Part shown: positions 45,946 through 55,393 of the stretch, one piece after another
Numbering within the stretch: position 1 is the first letter of the stretch
Layout of the letters: every line of letters starts with the position of its first letter
NCBI RefSeq assembly: GCF_001945665.1
Contig: NZ_CP015780.1
Span: 806,001 to 870,000 of the forward strand
Length of the DNA: 64,000 nt
From: Borreliella mayonii
Lineage (GTDB): Bacteria; Spirochaetota; Spirochaetia; Borreliales; Borreliaceae
Reading direction: 5' to 3'
Made by a program: the position numbers and the translations under genes
Notes under the pieces: model-generated
The model's input: only the letters and a program-made list of their open reading frames with translations
Databases searched by the model: none
What the model was told of the DNA's origin: nothing

Positions 45946-47466
45946 ATGAAATTTGTTTTGAATAATTTATTTAAAGCTTATCCAATATGTTTTGTCTTGT
46001 TTTTTTCCTGCCTTACTACAAATAGATCTATTCAAGATTCTAATATTAGCGATCTTAGTAATTTTGTAGAGAAGCAAAAAGAAGCAGTCATTATTAGTGA
46101 TAATAATGTTGTTAATGAGAGTAAATTTAAAAAAGACTATTTGATAGGATTAAAAGATAATGAATCTTTCTTCTTTAGTGATGCTTTTCTAAAAGAAAAT
46201 AATTTTTATTTTAGAAAAGCTAGAGAAAGTTATGCTAAAAAAAATATTGGCTTGACAAATTATTATTTAAATAAAATAGTAGTTAATGAGAATCAGCATA
46301 ATAGAGAATTACTAGCTAAGGCGAATTTGTTTTTTGGGTATGTAAATTATGAGAATGGTTTTTATGATCTTTCTGAATATAATTTTGACCTCTTTTTAAA
46401 AGACTATAAATATTCTCATGCTAGTTTAAGATCAGCTGAGTTGAAATATCTTGTTAAAGAAAAATCAGATGCAATTTCTGCATTTAAAGAGATTAATGAA
46501 TTTTCTATCTCAGGTTATGATAAAGAGATTTATGATTTTTTAAGTAATAAACTTGGAGTAAGTCATTTAAACTTAGAATCTTTAGGATTTCTTGATAATA
46601 GCGTTTTTGACGCATTTGTCTTTAATGATAATATATTTGTAACTAATATATTGGGGGGGCTTTTAAGATATAATATTAAAAAAAATGATTGTAGAGTTTA
46701 TATTAAGGATAAAAAGAGCATTTTTTTAAATGGTATTAGAGGTTTTGCAGATTATAATGGAATAATTTATATTGGTGGGAAAAATGCTGTTTATTATATA
46801 GATGATGTTGATGGAGATTTAAAGCAAATAAATGTTCCCGGTAATGCTGATTTTAGTAATGTACAAGTTTTGCTTGGTGTTAAAAATGGAATATTTGTTG
46901 GTACTCTAAATTCTGGGTTATGGTTTTATGATTTAAAAAATTGGAAAAATATACCGCTTGGATCTAATAAAATTTCTTCGCTGTGTTTTAATAGTTTAAA
47001 GAATTTATTATTGGTTGGAACGGTTGACAAGGCTATTTATAGTATTAATATCGATAATTTTAAAAAGATCGAACATTTGAATTTTTTTAGCAAAAATGAT
47101 AATGAAAAAAATATTAATTTTATAAAAGAATATAAAGATAATTATTTTGTTGGAACATATGGTGGAGGTCTTTTTGAATTAAATTTAAATAAAAATAGCT
47201 ATAAAAAGCACGTTATTGCCAATAATATTGATGTTAATTATTTCATGGATATGGAGATTAAAGATAAAAAGTTATTGTTTGCAACCTTTGATCATGGGTT
47301 ATTGATTTATGATTCTGAAAATGACAATTGGGATTATTTTGGACCCAATAATGGACTTCTTAATTTGAATTTAATAAAAGTTTCTAGATTTGAAAATTAT
47401 GTTATACTAGGTACTCTTAATAACGGTTTGGTTTTTGTAGATGAAAATATTAAAAAACAGTTATGA
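45946..47466 (+). CDS. Predicted lipoprotein with beta-propeller domain
   Basis: A 506-residue protein with a lipoprotein-type signal (FVLFFSC, lipidated C22). Residues about 90-205 look TPR-like. From about 215 on there are repeated propeller blades: GGLLRYNIKK, GIFVGTLNSGLWFYD, YFVGTYGGGLFELN, LLFATFDHGLLIYD and YVILGTLNNGLVFVD, resembling sensor propellers. Function unknown. It starts 6 nt after pnp and overlaps lptF by 26 nt, so it is tied to lptF-lptG expression. Confidence 0.72.
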   Translation: MKFVLNNLFKAYPICFVLFFSCLTTNRSIQDSNISDLSNFVEKQKEAVIISDNNVVNESKFKKDYLIGLKDNESFFFSDAFLKENNFYFRKARESYAKKNIGLTNYYLNKIVVNENQHNRELLAKANLFFGYVNYENGFYDLSEYNFDLFLKDYKYSHASLRSAELKYLVKEKSDAISAFKEINEFSISGYDKEIYDFLSNKLGVSHLNLESLGFLDNSVFDAFVFNDNIFVTNILGGLLRYNIKKNDCRVYIKDKKSIFLNGIRGFADYNGIIYIGGKNAVYYIDDVDGDLKQINVPGNADFSNVQVLLGVKNGIFVGTLNSGLWFYDLKNWKNIPLGSNKISSLCFNSLKNLLLVGTVDKAIYSINIDNFKKIEHLNFFSKNDNEKNINFIKEYKDNYFVGTYGGGLFELNLNKNSYKKHVIANNIDVNYFMDMEIKDKKLLFATFDHGLLIYDSENDNWDYFGPNNGLLNLNLIKVSRFENYVILGTLNNGLVFVDENIKKQL

Positions 47467-48730
47467 GTCTTACATAATTACTGAATTTTTTAAATATTTT
47501 TTAATTACGTTTTTATTTTTCTTTTTCGTATTTTTTATAAATCAAATTTTATTCTTTATGAGAATACTTCTTCAAAATTATGTTCCCTTTTTTAAGGCTT
47601 TTATTTTTATTATATATTCTCTTCCCATGGTGATTGCACTTTCTCCCCCTTTTGCTTCTTTGATTTCGGTAATTCTTACTATTCATAAATTCAAGCTTCA
47701 TAACGAAATTTTAGCTTTTCGTTCAATTGGCATATCAGTTTTTGATTTACTTTTTCCATTTTTTAAATTGGGAGTAGTTATTGTTTTTGTATCTTTTATA
47801 TCTAATGATATTTTGCTTCCACTTGGATCTATTGGTAGGTTGAAAATTTTTAATGAAATAAAAGAAGAAGTTCCCCATTTAGTATTAAAGCCTTATTCAA
47901 GCAAGCAGTATGGAGATTTAATTTTTGTTTCTGGTGAGAAATCGGAAAATGGTTATAAAAATGTAACTTTTTTTGATAACACTAGGCTTAAGGGTTTTGA
48001 TAGAATATTTATGGCAAAAAATCTTGATATTAGAAAAGAAAATTTTCAAGTGTATTTTATTTTAGATGATGTTCTATCTATTGCTTTAACAGACAGTGAG
48101 AGTGGATTTTATGATTATTTTTATGCAGATAAGATGAAATATTCAATCGATCAGGTTACATTTAGTGATAGTTTTTTATTAAATTATGTAACTCCTTCCC
48201 AAATGAGTATGAGGGATGTTATAAGATTAATTAAAAAGCAAAATAATTTAATTGCAGATTCAAATATAAAAAATAATTTAGAAGGAGACTTTTTAAGTTT
48301 AAATTTTTCAAATCTTTATTTAAATTATTTGTACAATCAAAACTATTATATGGATGAATATTATGTGTTTGAAAATTTAAACTATATGTATAATTTAAAT
48401 TTAAATTTTAAACCTTATCAAGATAAAAGCATGAAGCAAAATTTGGCTTTGTTTAATCTTGAATTTTATCAAAAAATTAGTTTGCCACTTTCAGTTCTAT
48501 TTTTTATTTTTTTGGCTTTTTCAATGGGAATGTATTCTAATAGAAAATATTCCATTATTCTTGAGCTTGTAATTTCAATTATTGTTTGTGTTTTTTATTG
48601 GGTAATGTTTATTGGGGGGAAAGTTTATACTGTGCAGTATGCACCAAATCCTATTATTGTTACCATTTTGCCCAATTTAATTTTAATTATTGCAGGAGCA
48701 ATTCTCTTTTTGAGATTGTTGAAAAAATGA
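47441..48730 (+). CDS. lptF: LptF-like ABC transporter permease (YjgP/YjgQ family)
   Basis: A 429-residue YjgP/YjgQ-family permease: three N-terminal helices (about 18-38, 52-72 and 98-118), a periplasmic domain (about 130-330), and three C-terminal helices. In LPS-bearing bacteria LptF-LptG with LptB extract LPS from the inner membrane. Borrelia makes no LPS, and the Lpt bridge has been linked there to moving surface lipoproteins. The periplasmic part has an unusual Asn/Tyr-rich stretch (about 285-335). ATG 47441 overlaps the propeller gene; the stop overlaps lptG as ATGA. Confidence 0.85.
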   Translation: MKILKNSYESYIITEFFKYFLITFLFFFFVFFINQILFFMRILLQNYVPFFKAFIFIIYSLPMVIALSPPFASLISVILTIHKFKLHNEILAFRSIGISVFDLLFPFFKLGVVIVFVSFISNDILLPLGSIGRLKIFNEIKEEVPHLVLKPYSSKQYGDLIFVSGEKSENGYKNVTFFDNTRLKGFDRIFMAKNLDIRKENFQVYFILDDVLSIALTDSESGFYDYFYADKMKYSIDQVTFSDSFLLNYVTPSQMSMRDVIRLIKKQNNLIADSNIKNNLEGDFLSLNFSNLYLNYLYNQNYYMDEYYVFENLNYMYNLNLNFKPYQDKSMKQNLALFNLEFYQKISLPLSVLFFIFLAFSMGMYSNRKYSIILELVISIIVCVFYWVMFIGGKVYTVQYAPNPIIVTILPNLILIIAGAILFLRLLKK

Positions 48731-49794
48731 AAATAGATAAGCTTTTTGTAAAAAGCATCATTTTGACTTTTTTATCCATGAACTTACTTTTCATGATTTT
48801 AATTATGCTTGGTGATTTATTTGTCAATCTTCTTAATTATCTTGAAAAGAATATTGGCTTTAAGGATATTCTTTATATTTATTATTTGTATTTGCCAAAA
48901 GCGTTCTCAGATGGAGTGGTTTTATCTTTTCTTTTTGCTATTTCTAACCTTATTGGTAATCTTTCTATGAGAAATGAAATAATAGGTCTTTTTAGTTGTG
49001 GAGTTTCACTTACCAGAATATTAAGATCAATCATTTTGATTAGTGTATTTATTTCAGTTGTTCTTTTCTTTTTTGATAATTATTTAGTAATAGATACCGT
49101 AGCAAGAAGAGATATTCTTATTAAGAACAGCATTGGTAATACTGGATCTGGCGATAAAACTATAATAATCAGAGATCTTGCTAGAGAAATTTACAATATT
49201 AAATCTTATGATATTGATGAGAATGTTTTTTTTAACTTAATGATTATAATTAAAGATAGTGAAGATGAATTTCAAGCAAGGTACGATATAAATAAAGCTG
49301 AATGGAAAGATAATAAATGGAAGCTTTATGGTATTAGAGAGTTTGTTAAGGTTGGTAAAAAAATTGAGGAGAATGCCTACGATGTTCTTGATGGAACAGG
49401 AATTATTAAGCTAGCGCCTGATTACATAAGAACTGTGATGCTTTCGTCAAAGGCATTAAGTTTTACCAAACTTATTAATTGGATAAGTTTTCTAAAAGCC
49501 GAACGTTTAAATTATTCTGATGCATTGTTTGATTTATTAAATAGGGTATTCTTTTCATTTAGATTGATTCTTCTTAGCTTTACTGTTGGGTTTATTGCTC
49601 TTGCTCTTAAAAAAAATATTTTTATACTCAGTTTATTAAATAGCATTGCTTTTGCTGTTATTTATGTCATTTCTATTGTAATTTTTAATTTTTTAGCGGA
49701 TCTTGGCTATTTGCACATATATATAGCAAGCTCTTTTACAACTGTATTTTTTTTGATTATCAATTTTTTTGTTTATAGGGTTGTTAGGAGATAA
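48727..49794 (+). CDS. lptG: LptG-like ABC transporter permease
   Basis: Second permease of the pair, 355 residues starting MKIDKLFVKSIILTFLSMNL, with the same three-plus-three helix plan around a periplasmic beta-jellyroll-like domain (VFFNLMIIIKDSEDE, ADWKDNKWKLYGI-type segment). ATG 48727 overlaps the lptF stop (ATGA); an open extension back to 48586 lies inside lptF and is rejected. Partner of LptF; the ATPase LptB is encoded elsewhere. Confidence 0.85.
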   Translation: MKIDKLFVKSIILTFLSMNLLFMILIMLGDLFVNLLNYLEKNIGFKDILYIYYLYLPKAFSDGVVLSFLFAISNLIGNLSMRNEIIGLFSCGVSLTRILRSIILISVFISVVLFFFDNYLVIDTVARRDILIKNSIGNTGSGDKTIIIRDLAREIYNIKSYDIDENVFFNLMIIIKDSEDEFQARYDINKAEWKDNKWKLYGIREFVKVGKKIEENAYDVLDGTGIIKLAPDYIRTVMLSSKALSFTKLINWISFLKAERLNYSDALFDLLNRVFFSFRLILLSFTVGFIALALKKNIFILSLLNSIAFAVIYVISIVIFNFLADLGYLHIYIASSFTTVFFLIINFFVYRVVRR

Positions 49795-49821
49795 TATATA
49801 ATAACTATTTTGGATGTTTAT

Positions 49822-50949
49822 ATGTTTAGTGTAATTAAAAATGACAAACATTCTAATGCAAGGGTTGGATTTCTGAATCTTCCCCATGGTAGAGTAGATA
49901 CTCCTTGTTTTATGCCAGTTGGTACTTTGGGGGCAATGAAAGGATTAAAACATACTGTTCTTGAGAAATTGGAATGTAATTTGATGCTTGCAAATACTTA
50001 TCATTTATATTTAAGACCAGGTATTAAAACTATTGAAAAATATGGTGGTCTTCATAATTTTACAACTTGGAATAAAAATTTTTTAACTGATTCGGGTGGA
50101 TTTCAGGTATTTTCTCTTTCTGGTCTGAGAAAAATTGATCTAAAAGGTGTGCATTTTAAATCTCATCTAGATGGATCGTATCATTATTTTACTCCTGAGG
50201 GGGTGTTTGCTATGCAAGAAATTTTTGGCAGTGATATTATTATGCCACTTGATATTTGCAGCTCTTACGGGATTGATTATAATGAAGCCAATTTATATAC
50301 AAATATTACAACAAATTGGGCTCGCAGTACATTTAAATCTTATAGAAACAGAAAAGAGGGATGCAACGGGCTTTTATTTTTAATAACTCAGGGAAATTTT
50401 TTTAAAGATTTAAGGAAAAGAAGCATCAATGATATATTAGAATTAGACAGCCCAGGTATTGCTATAGGAGGCATTTCTGTTGGAGAGCCAAGAGAGAAAT
50501 ATTTAGAAATTCTTGAATATAGTTCTTTGTTGATACCAAAAGAAAAACCAAGGTATGTAATGGGTATTGGTACTCCTCGTTACATACTTGATGCTATATA
50601 TTACGGAATTGATATTTTTGATTGTGTTAATCCCGCAAGAATTGCTAGGCATGGGTCTCTTTTGACAGATAATGGGGTTATGCGCATTGGTAGGAAGGAA
50701 TATAAGGATGATACTTTCCAAGTAGATAAAAATTGCTCCTGTACTTTATGTACAAGGTATTCAAGAGGATATTTAAGACATTTGATAAAATCGAAAGAGC
50801 TTTTTGGAATAGTTTTAGCAAGTGAGCATAATATTCACTATATGTTTCGGTTGATTTCAAAGATCAGAACCGCAATTCTAAATGATAATTTTTTAAACTT
50901 TAGAACTTCATATTTAAAAAAGTATGAAGAAGGAAATTTCGATGAATAA
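49822..50949 (+). CDS. tgt: Queuine tRNA-ribosyltransferase
   Basis: Exchanges G34 of GUN-anticodon tRNAs for a queuosine precursor. The 375-residue protein has the catalytic-fold segments [53 protein letters not shown], and the zinc site [17 protein letters not shown] with a later H. I use ATG 49822 (MFSVIKND), where family similarity begins; TTG 49810 adds four residues. A TATAAT lies at 49797-49802. Confidence 0.93.
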   Translation: MFSVIKNDKHSNARVGFLNLPHGRVDTPCFMPVGTLGAMKGLKHTVLEKLECNLMLANTYHLYLRPGIKTIEKYGGLHNFTTWNKNFLTDSGGFQVFSLSGLRKIDLKGVHFKSHLDGSYHYFTPEGVFAMQEIFGSDIIMPLDICSSYGIDYNEANLYTNITTNWARSTFKSYRNRKEGCNGLLFLITQGNFFKDLRKRSINDILELDSPGIAIGGISVGEPREKYLEILEYSSLLIPKEKPRYVMGIGTPRYILDAIYYGIDIFDCVNPARIARHGSLLTDNGVMRIGRKEYKDDTFQVDKNCSCTLCTRYSRGYLRHLIKSKELFGIVLASEHNIHYMFRLISKIRTAILNDNFLNFRTSYLKKYEEGNFDE

Positions 50950-52462
50950 ATATGTTGTTTCTACGATTTTGGTCATGATTTCCACTTTTTTTTCACGAAT
51001 AATGGGCTTTGCAAAGATAAAGATTTTCTCTTATTATTTTGGTGCAAATCTTGATGCTGATATTTTTAACTATGTTTTCAATATTCCTAATAATTTGCGC
51101 AAAATTCTTTCAGAGGGTGCAATGACTTCGGCTTTTTTACCTGAATTTACACATGAAAAAAACAAATCACACGAAAAAGCCGTTTCTTTTTTCAGTACTG
51201 TTATAACCTTTAACGTTATTTCCATTGGGTTAATTGTTTTAGTTATGATTATTTTTGCAAAGCCTATTATGTATTTTATATCTTATTATAGGGGGGAAAA
51301 CTTAATTTTTGCAAGTTCTGTATTTAGTTATTTGGCATTATATATTTTACTAATAAGCCTATCATCAATCTTCGCGTCTGTTCTAAATTCATATAAAATT
51401 TTTTTTATTCCTTCATTTTCTCCTATTATGCTTTCTTTTGGAATAATATTGAGTATATTCTTATTTTATGGTCGTTTTGGAATATATAGTGCTGTTATTG
51501 GCGTAATTTTTGGTGGGTTTTTGCAATTTTTGATTCCGTTTGTAAATTGCCTTATGATTGGTTTTGCCTGGAAACCAACATTTTATTTTAGAGAAAAAGT
51601 ATTTTTAAATTTTTTAACCAGATGGCTTCGTATGATTTTTGGATTCTCCATTTCAATTGTTACTCAGCAGATTTCATTTGCATTAGCATCTACCCTTGAT
51701 GTAGGAAGTGTTTCTATTCTTAGTAATGCTGTAGTTTATTATCAGCTTCCTGTAGGAATTTTTTATATTTCTATTGCAACAGTGATTTTTCCTAAAATGG
51801 CAGAGCATGCTGTTTTAGGAGATAATATAAAATTAAATGTCCTTTTAGTAGATGGAATTAAAATTTTATTATTAATTTTTATTCCTGTGTCTTTTTTAAT
51901 GTTTATTTGGTCTGATTATATTTTAAATTTATTTCTTATGGGGGGCAAGTTTTCTATTTATGATACTCAAAAAACAGCGGGTGTTTTGAAATGTTTTCTT
52001 TTGGGCTTACTTTTTTATTCAATGTTTAGTTTTTTCCAAAAATATTATTTTTCTATTCGTGATGCAAAAACACCATTTTATTTGAGCGTTTTATTTTCTA
52101 TTCTTGATATTGCACTTTCTGTTTTTGGCATTAATTATTATGGTTTGAATGCTTTAGCATTAGCCCAATCTATTTCTTTTATGATTTGTGTAATTGTTTT
52201 TTATTTTATAATATTGAAAAGTGGGGTTAAAATTGATTTAATTGAAATTTTATTTGTTCTTTTAAAGTCAATTATTACGCTTTTCCCTTTATATATAATT
52301 TATTTCTTTTTTGAAAAGTTTCAGTGGGATGTGGGGTTTAGTTTTAAAAATCTTTATTTTTTAATTACAGCTGGAATTGTTAGTATTTTTATTTTGTTTA
52401 TTTGTTATTCTATTTTAGGAATAAATAAGCTTTTTAGGTTTATTAGGAGAGATACTTTATGA
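50942..52462 (+). CDS. murJ: MurJ (MviN) lipid II flippase
   Basis: Flips lipid II across the inner membrane. The 506-residue MOP-superfamily protein has about 14 hydrophobic helices and the family opening [20 protein letters not shown], followed by [24 protein letters not shown] 50942 (MNKYVV) is preferred, with AAGGA about 8 nt upstream; it overlaps tgt by 8 nt. With murG and murC in this window, three peptidoglycan precursor genes are present. Confidence 0.94.
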   Translation: MNKYVVSTILVMISTFFSRIMGFAKIKIFSYYFGANLDADIFNYVFNIPNNLRKILSEGAMTSAFLPEFTHEKNKSHEKAVSFFSTVITFNVISIGLIVLVMIIFAKPIMYFISYYRGENLIFASSVFSYLALYILLISLSSIFASVLNSYKIFFIPSFSPIMLSFGIILSIFLFYGRFGIYSAVIGVIFGGFLQFLIPFVNCLMIGFAWKPTFYFREKVFLNFLTRWLRMIFGFSISIVTQQISFALASTLDVGSVSILSNAVVYYQLPVGIFYISIATVIFPKMAEHAVLGDNIKLNVLLVDGIKILLLIFIPVSFLMFIWSDYILNLFLMGGKFSIYDTQKTAGVLKCFLLGLLFYSMFSFFQKYYFSIRDAKTPFYLSVLFSILDIALSVFGINYYGLNALALAQSISFMICVIVFYFIILKSGVKIDLIEILFVLLKSIITLFPLYIIYFFFEKFQWDVGFSFKNLYFLITAGIVSIFILFICYSILGINKLFRFIRRDTL

Positions 52463-53868
52463 AATATTTTTATTTTTTATTTTTTTTGCTTATTTTGAAT
52501 GCGTATGCTCAAAATGTTAATTCTCCAACTTTTCCTAATCCTCCTTTGTTGCCCAAAATTACAGAAAATAAGCCTGTTGAGAGAGAAAATTCTTTTAGGG
52601 GTGAGAATTTTTCTAATGTTGGTTTGGATGGTAAGTACGTTAACGATACAATTCTTTATGGACTTGATAGTCAAGTTACAAGCATTATAAAAGCTCTTAA
52701 AAAATCAAGTGATAGTCAATATAATTTTTCTCTTAAAAAAAGACTTGAGAAAACTTTTAATGCTGAGATTAAAAAGGAAATACTTGAGTTGTTTATTGCT
52801 CTTAAGTATTCAGGGGGTATTGATACAGCAAATTATATTCTTGAAAATTATGAGAGTAAGAGATATTCAAATGCTTTATTTGGCTTGGCAATTTCGTATC
52901 TTAAGGAGTTTGATGATAAAGAAAAATTAAAAAAAACTCTTATTGACATTCTTGAAAATAAAGAGGGTAATGTAGTATCTATTGCGGCTTATTATTTAGG
53001 AGAGCTTAATTCTCTTGAGTATTCTAAAAATATGATGGAAGTTTTTGAAAAATATTCTGGAAATGATGGGGCTAGAAGAGAAATACTTATTGCTCTTGGA
53101 AAAATGTCTGCTGTTGATTATCAGGATAGAATTTATGAAATTTCTTTGGATAATTACGAAAGCCCATCAATTAAGGCTGCTGCAATCGAAGCGTTGTCAT
53201 ATCTTGCTCCAGATAAAGTAACCACAAATGCTGATTTGTATCTTCAGAGTAATAGTAATAATTTAAATGTTAAATTAGCTATTATTGCTTCTTTATCTAA
53301 AGATCCTTCTTTAAAGTCTAAAGAGATTTTACAAGGATTTTTAAGAGATTCTGATGATAATATTAGATTTAAAGCTATTAATGCAATCAAAGGGCATAAG
53401 GACTCTTCAGCAAGGGATATTTTGATTTATAAGGTTAAAAGCGATCCATCTCTTAAAGTTAGAGAAGCTTCTGCTAATGCTTTAATTGATATGGATCTCG
53501 GGAATATTGAAATAAAAAACATCATGTTTGATTTTAAGATTGATAATAATTTTAAAATTTCAATGTTTAGCTACCTTTTGGATAAGGATTCTTTAAAAGC
53601 ATTGTCAATTGCTTTAGAAATTGTTAAAAAAGAAAATGTTAATAGACCTTCAAATATTTTAAAAGGTATTGCTTCAATGTTGGCTGGTAAAAAGGGTAAT
53701 TTTGATAATTTTTATTCTAAAATCATTGACAGCAAAAATATTGATTTAAAGCATTTTGCATTAAAAGGAGCTGTTTATAATAAATCTTCATTACTTTTTG
53801 ATAAACTTAAAAAAATTAAAAGTGAAACGAATTCCGAATATATTAAAATGCTTTTAAAAAATTATTGA
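52459..53868 (+). CDS. Secreted HEAT-repeat protein
   Basis: A 469-residue protein with signal peptide [18 protein letters not shown], a proline-rich linker (about 22-45) and then repeated HEAT/armadillo-type helix pairs, for example SPSIKAAAIEALSYLAP, DDNIRFKAINAIKGH and DPSLKVREASANALIDM. Likely a periplasmic scaffold; no enzyme signature. It overlaps the murJ stop by 4 nt, so the two are co-expressed. Confidence 0.75.
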   Translation: MKYFYFLFFLLILNAYAQNVNSPTFPNPPLLPKITENKPVERENSFRGENFSNVGLDGKYVNDTILYGLDSQVTSIIKALKKSSDSQYNFSLKKRLEKTFNAEIKKEILELFIALKYSGGIDTANYILENYESKRYSNALFGLAISYLKEFDDKEKLKKTLIDILENKEGNVVSIAAYYLGELNSLEYSKNMMEVFEKYSGNDGARREILIALGKMSAVDYQDRIYEISLDNYESPSIKAAAIEALSYLAPDKVTTNADLYLQSNSNNLNVKLAIIASLSKDPSLKSKEILQGFLRDSDDNIRFKAINAIKGHKDSSARDILIYKVKSDPSLKVREASANALIDMDLGNIEIKNIMFDFKIDNNFKISMFSYLLDKDSLKALSIALEIVKKENVNRPSNILKGIASMLAGKKGNFDNFYSKIIDSKNIDLKHFALKGAVYNKSSLLFDKLKKIKSETNSEYIKMLLKNY

Positions 53869-53880
53869 TTATTAACAAAC

Positions 53881-53892
53881 TGCTAAGTAGCA
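53881..53892. terminator. Short dyad between convergent genes
   Basis: TGCTA-AG-TAGCA fills the gap between the HEAT gene stop and the coaBC stop. With only 5 bp it is a weak candidate for a shared terminator. Confidence 0.3.
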
Positions 53893-55065
53893 TTAGTACA
53901 AAATTTTTAAAATTTCTTTAGCTATTTCTGATTTTTCCATTTCTGGCAGTTCTTTTATGCTTTGTTTATTTATTATATAAGCTTTGTTTAAGTTTGAACC
54001 AAAATATTTAAGTTCATTTGCAATGATAAAGTCCAAATTTTTATTTTTTAATTTTTCTTTAGCTTTTTGAATTAAATTTTTAGAATTCTCAGCGCAAAAT
54101 CCAACAACAATTTGGTTTTTAAGCTTATTGTGTCCTACGTGTTTGATTATGTCAGGATTTTTTACCAATTTTATATATAATCTATTGGTTTCATTTTTTT
54201 TAATTTTACTATTGAAAATGTGTTTGGGCTTAAAATCTGCAACAGCGGCAGCTCCAATTATTATTTCAAATTTATTATATATTTTGAGAACTTCCTTATA
54301 CATTTCCATTGCAGTTTTTATTTTTATAATACTGACCCCTTCAGGCTCATTTTCATTAGTTGGTCCTGTAATAATTGTAACTTGAGCTCCTAGTTTGACA
54401 GCCTCTTGTGCTAAGCAAAACCCCATTTTTCCCGTTGATTTATTTGAAAAATAGCGAATTGGATCTATTAATTCTTCAGTTCTGGATGCTGTTATAAGTA
54501 TTTTTTTGTTTTTTAGGTAATCTTTTTGATTGAATTCATTCAATATTATTTTTATAATTTTCTCTTCATTTTTAAGGCGCCCTAAAGCATTGGATGAGCA
54601 AGCCAAAAATCCTTTATCAGGCTCAATGAATTTGTAATTATAGTGTTTAAGCTTTTTTATGTTTTCTTTTAAAATAGGGTTTGAATACATTATGTTATTC
54701 ATTGCTATTGCAAAATAAGTGGGGGCTGTACTTGCAGATATTATTGTAGTTAATGCATCATCAGCAATTCCTGATGCAATTTTAGATATTGTATTGTAAG
54801 TAGCAGGAATAATAAGAATTAAATGTGCCCATTTTGCAATTTTTATATGCTCAACCTCGTTATGGTCTAAATCCCATAAATTAGTAACTATTTTGTTTTT
54901 AGAAATGGTTTCTAAAGTTAATGGAGTAATAAATTTAGTTGCATTTTTTGTCATTATAACTTTAACGTTGTATCCTAATTTAACCAAACTAGAAACTATG
55001 TAAACTGACTTGTAAGAAGCTATACCTCCACATATACCAATTAATATATGTTTATTTTTGTTCAT
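53893..55065 (-). CDS. coaBC: Bifunctional phosphopantothenoylcysteine decarboxylase/synthetase
   Basis: Performs two steps of coenzyme A synthesis. The 390-residue protein has the CoaC flavoprotein part (GICGGIASYKS, the substrate region AIAMNNIMYSNP) and the CoaB part (LITASRTEELIDPIRYFSNKS, GPTNENEP, and AAVADFKP followed by KK). It is divergent from the DUF997-panF pair, which imports pantothenate, so CoA precursors enter and are processed by adjacent genes. Confidence 0.93.
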   Translation of the reverse strand: MNKNKHILIGICGGIASYKSVYIVSSLVKLGYNVKVIMTKNATKFITPLTLETISKNKIVTNLWDLDHNEVEHIKIAKWAHLILIIPATYNTISKIASGIADDALTTIISASTAPTYFAIAMNNIMYSNPILKENIKKLKHYNYKFIEPDKGFLACSSNALGRLKNEEKIIKIILNEFNQKDYLKNKKILITASRTEELIDPIRYFSNKSTGKMGFCLAQEAVKLGAQVTIITGPTNENEPEGVSIIKIKTAMEMYKEVLKIYNKFEIIIGAAAVADFKPKHIFNSKIKKNETNRLYIKLVKNPDIIKHVGHNKLKNQIVVGFCAENSKNLIQKAKEKLKNKNLDFIIANELKYFGSNLNKAYIINKQSIKELPEMEKSEIAKEILKILY

Positions 55066-55081
55066 ATAATATATATTATAT
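55064..55081. repeat. 18-bp AT palindrome in the coaBC/panF divergent region
   Basis: ATATAATAT joined to ATATTATAT starts at the coaBC start codon. It contains TATAAT-like -10 elements on both strands. Simple AT composition limits its significance. Confidence 0.35.
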
Positions 55082-55139
55082 AATATACGTTATATTTGAA
55101 TTTATAAATTTTGATGTCCTTTTATTAAGGTTGTTTTAA

Positions 55140-55334
55140 ATGAAAAATAGGATTTTTTACGCTATATTATTGTATATTTTTGTGTTTGTATTGTGGTTTT
55201 GTTTTGCTTATTTTATTGACACATCAGCTACTATATTTAATATTCCTTTGTGGTTTTTTTGGTCAGTAATTTTATTTCCCAGTATAAATTTTATTTTGGT
55301 TTGTTTTTTTATTTTAGTAATTAGTAAAACTTGA
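55140..55334 (+). CDS. Small DUF997 (YhdT-like) membrane protein
   Basis: A 64-residue protein with two membrane helices (about 6-26 and 41-61) and the YhdT-like pattern LLYxxxxVLWFCFAYF, then FNIPLWFFWSVILFP. In enterobacteria yhdT lies directly upstream of panF, as here. It probably assists or accompanies the sodium/pantothenate symporter; the mechanism is unknown. Confidence 0.7.
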   Translation: MKNRIFYAILLYIFVFVLWFCFAYFIDTSATIFNIPLWFFWSVILFPSINFILVCFFILVISKT

Positions 55335-55393
55335 TACATTATTGATCATTTTTTTATTTTTATATCTTTTAAAAAAGAAATAGAGGTAGGTTT

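Noticed and set aside
48586..48726. Longer lptG start inside lptF
   Set aside because: The extension is cysteine/tyrosine-rich shadow sequence; ATG 48727 shares the typical ATGA overlap and begins the permease match.
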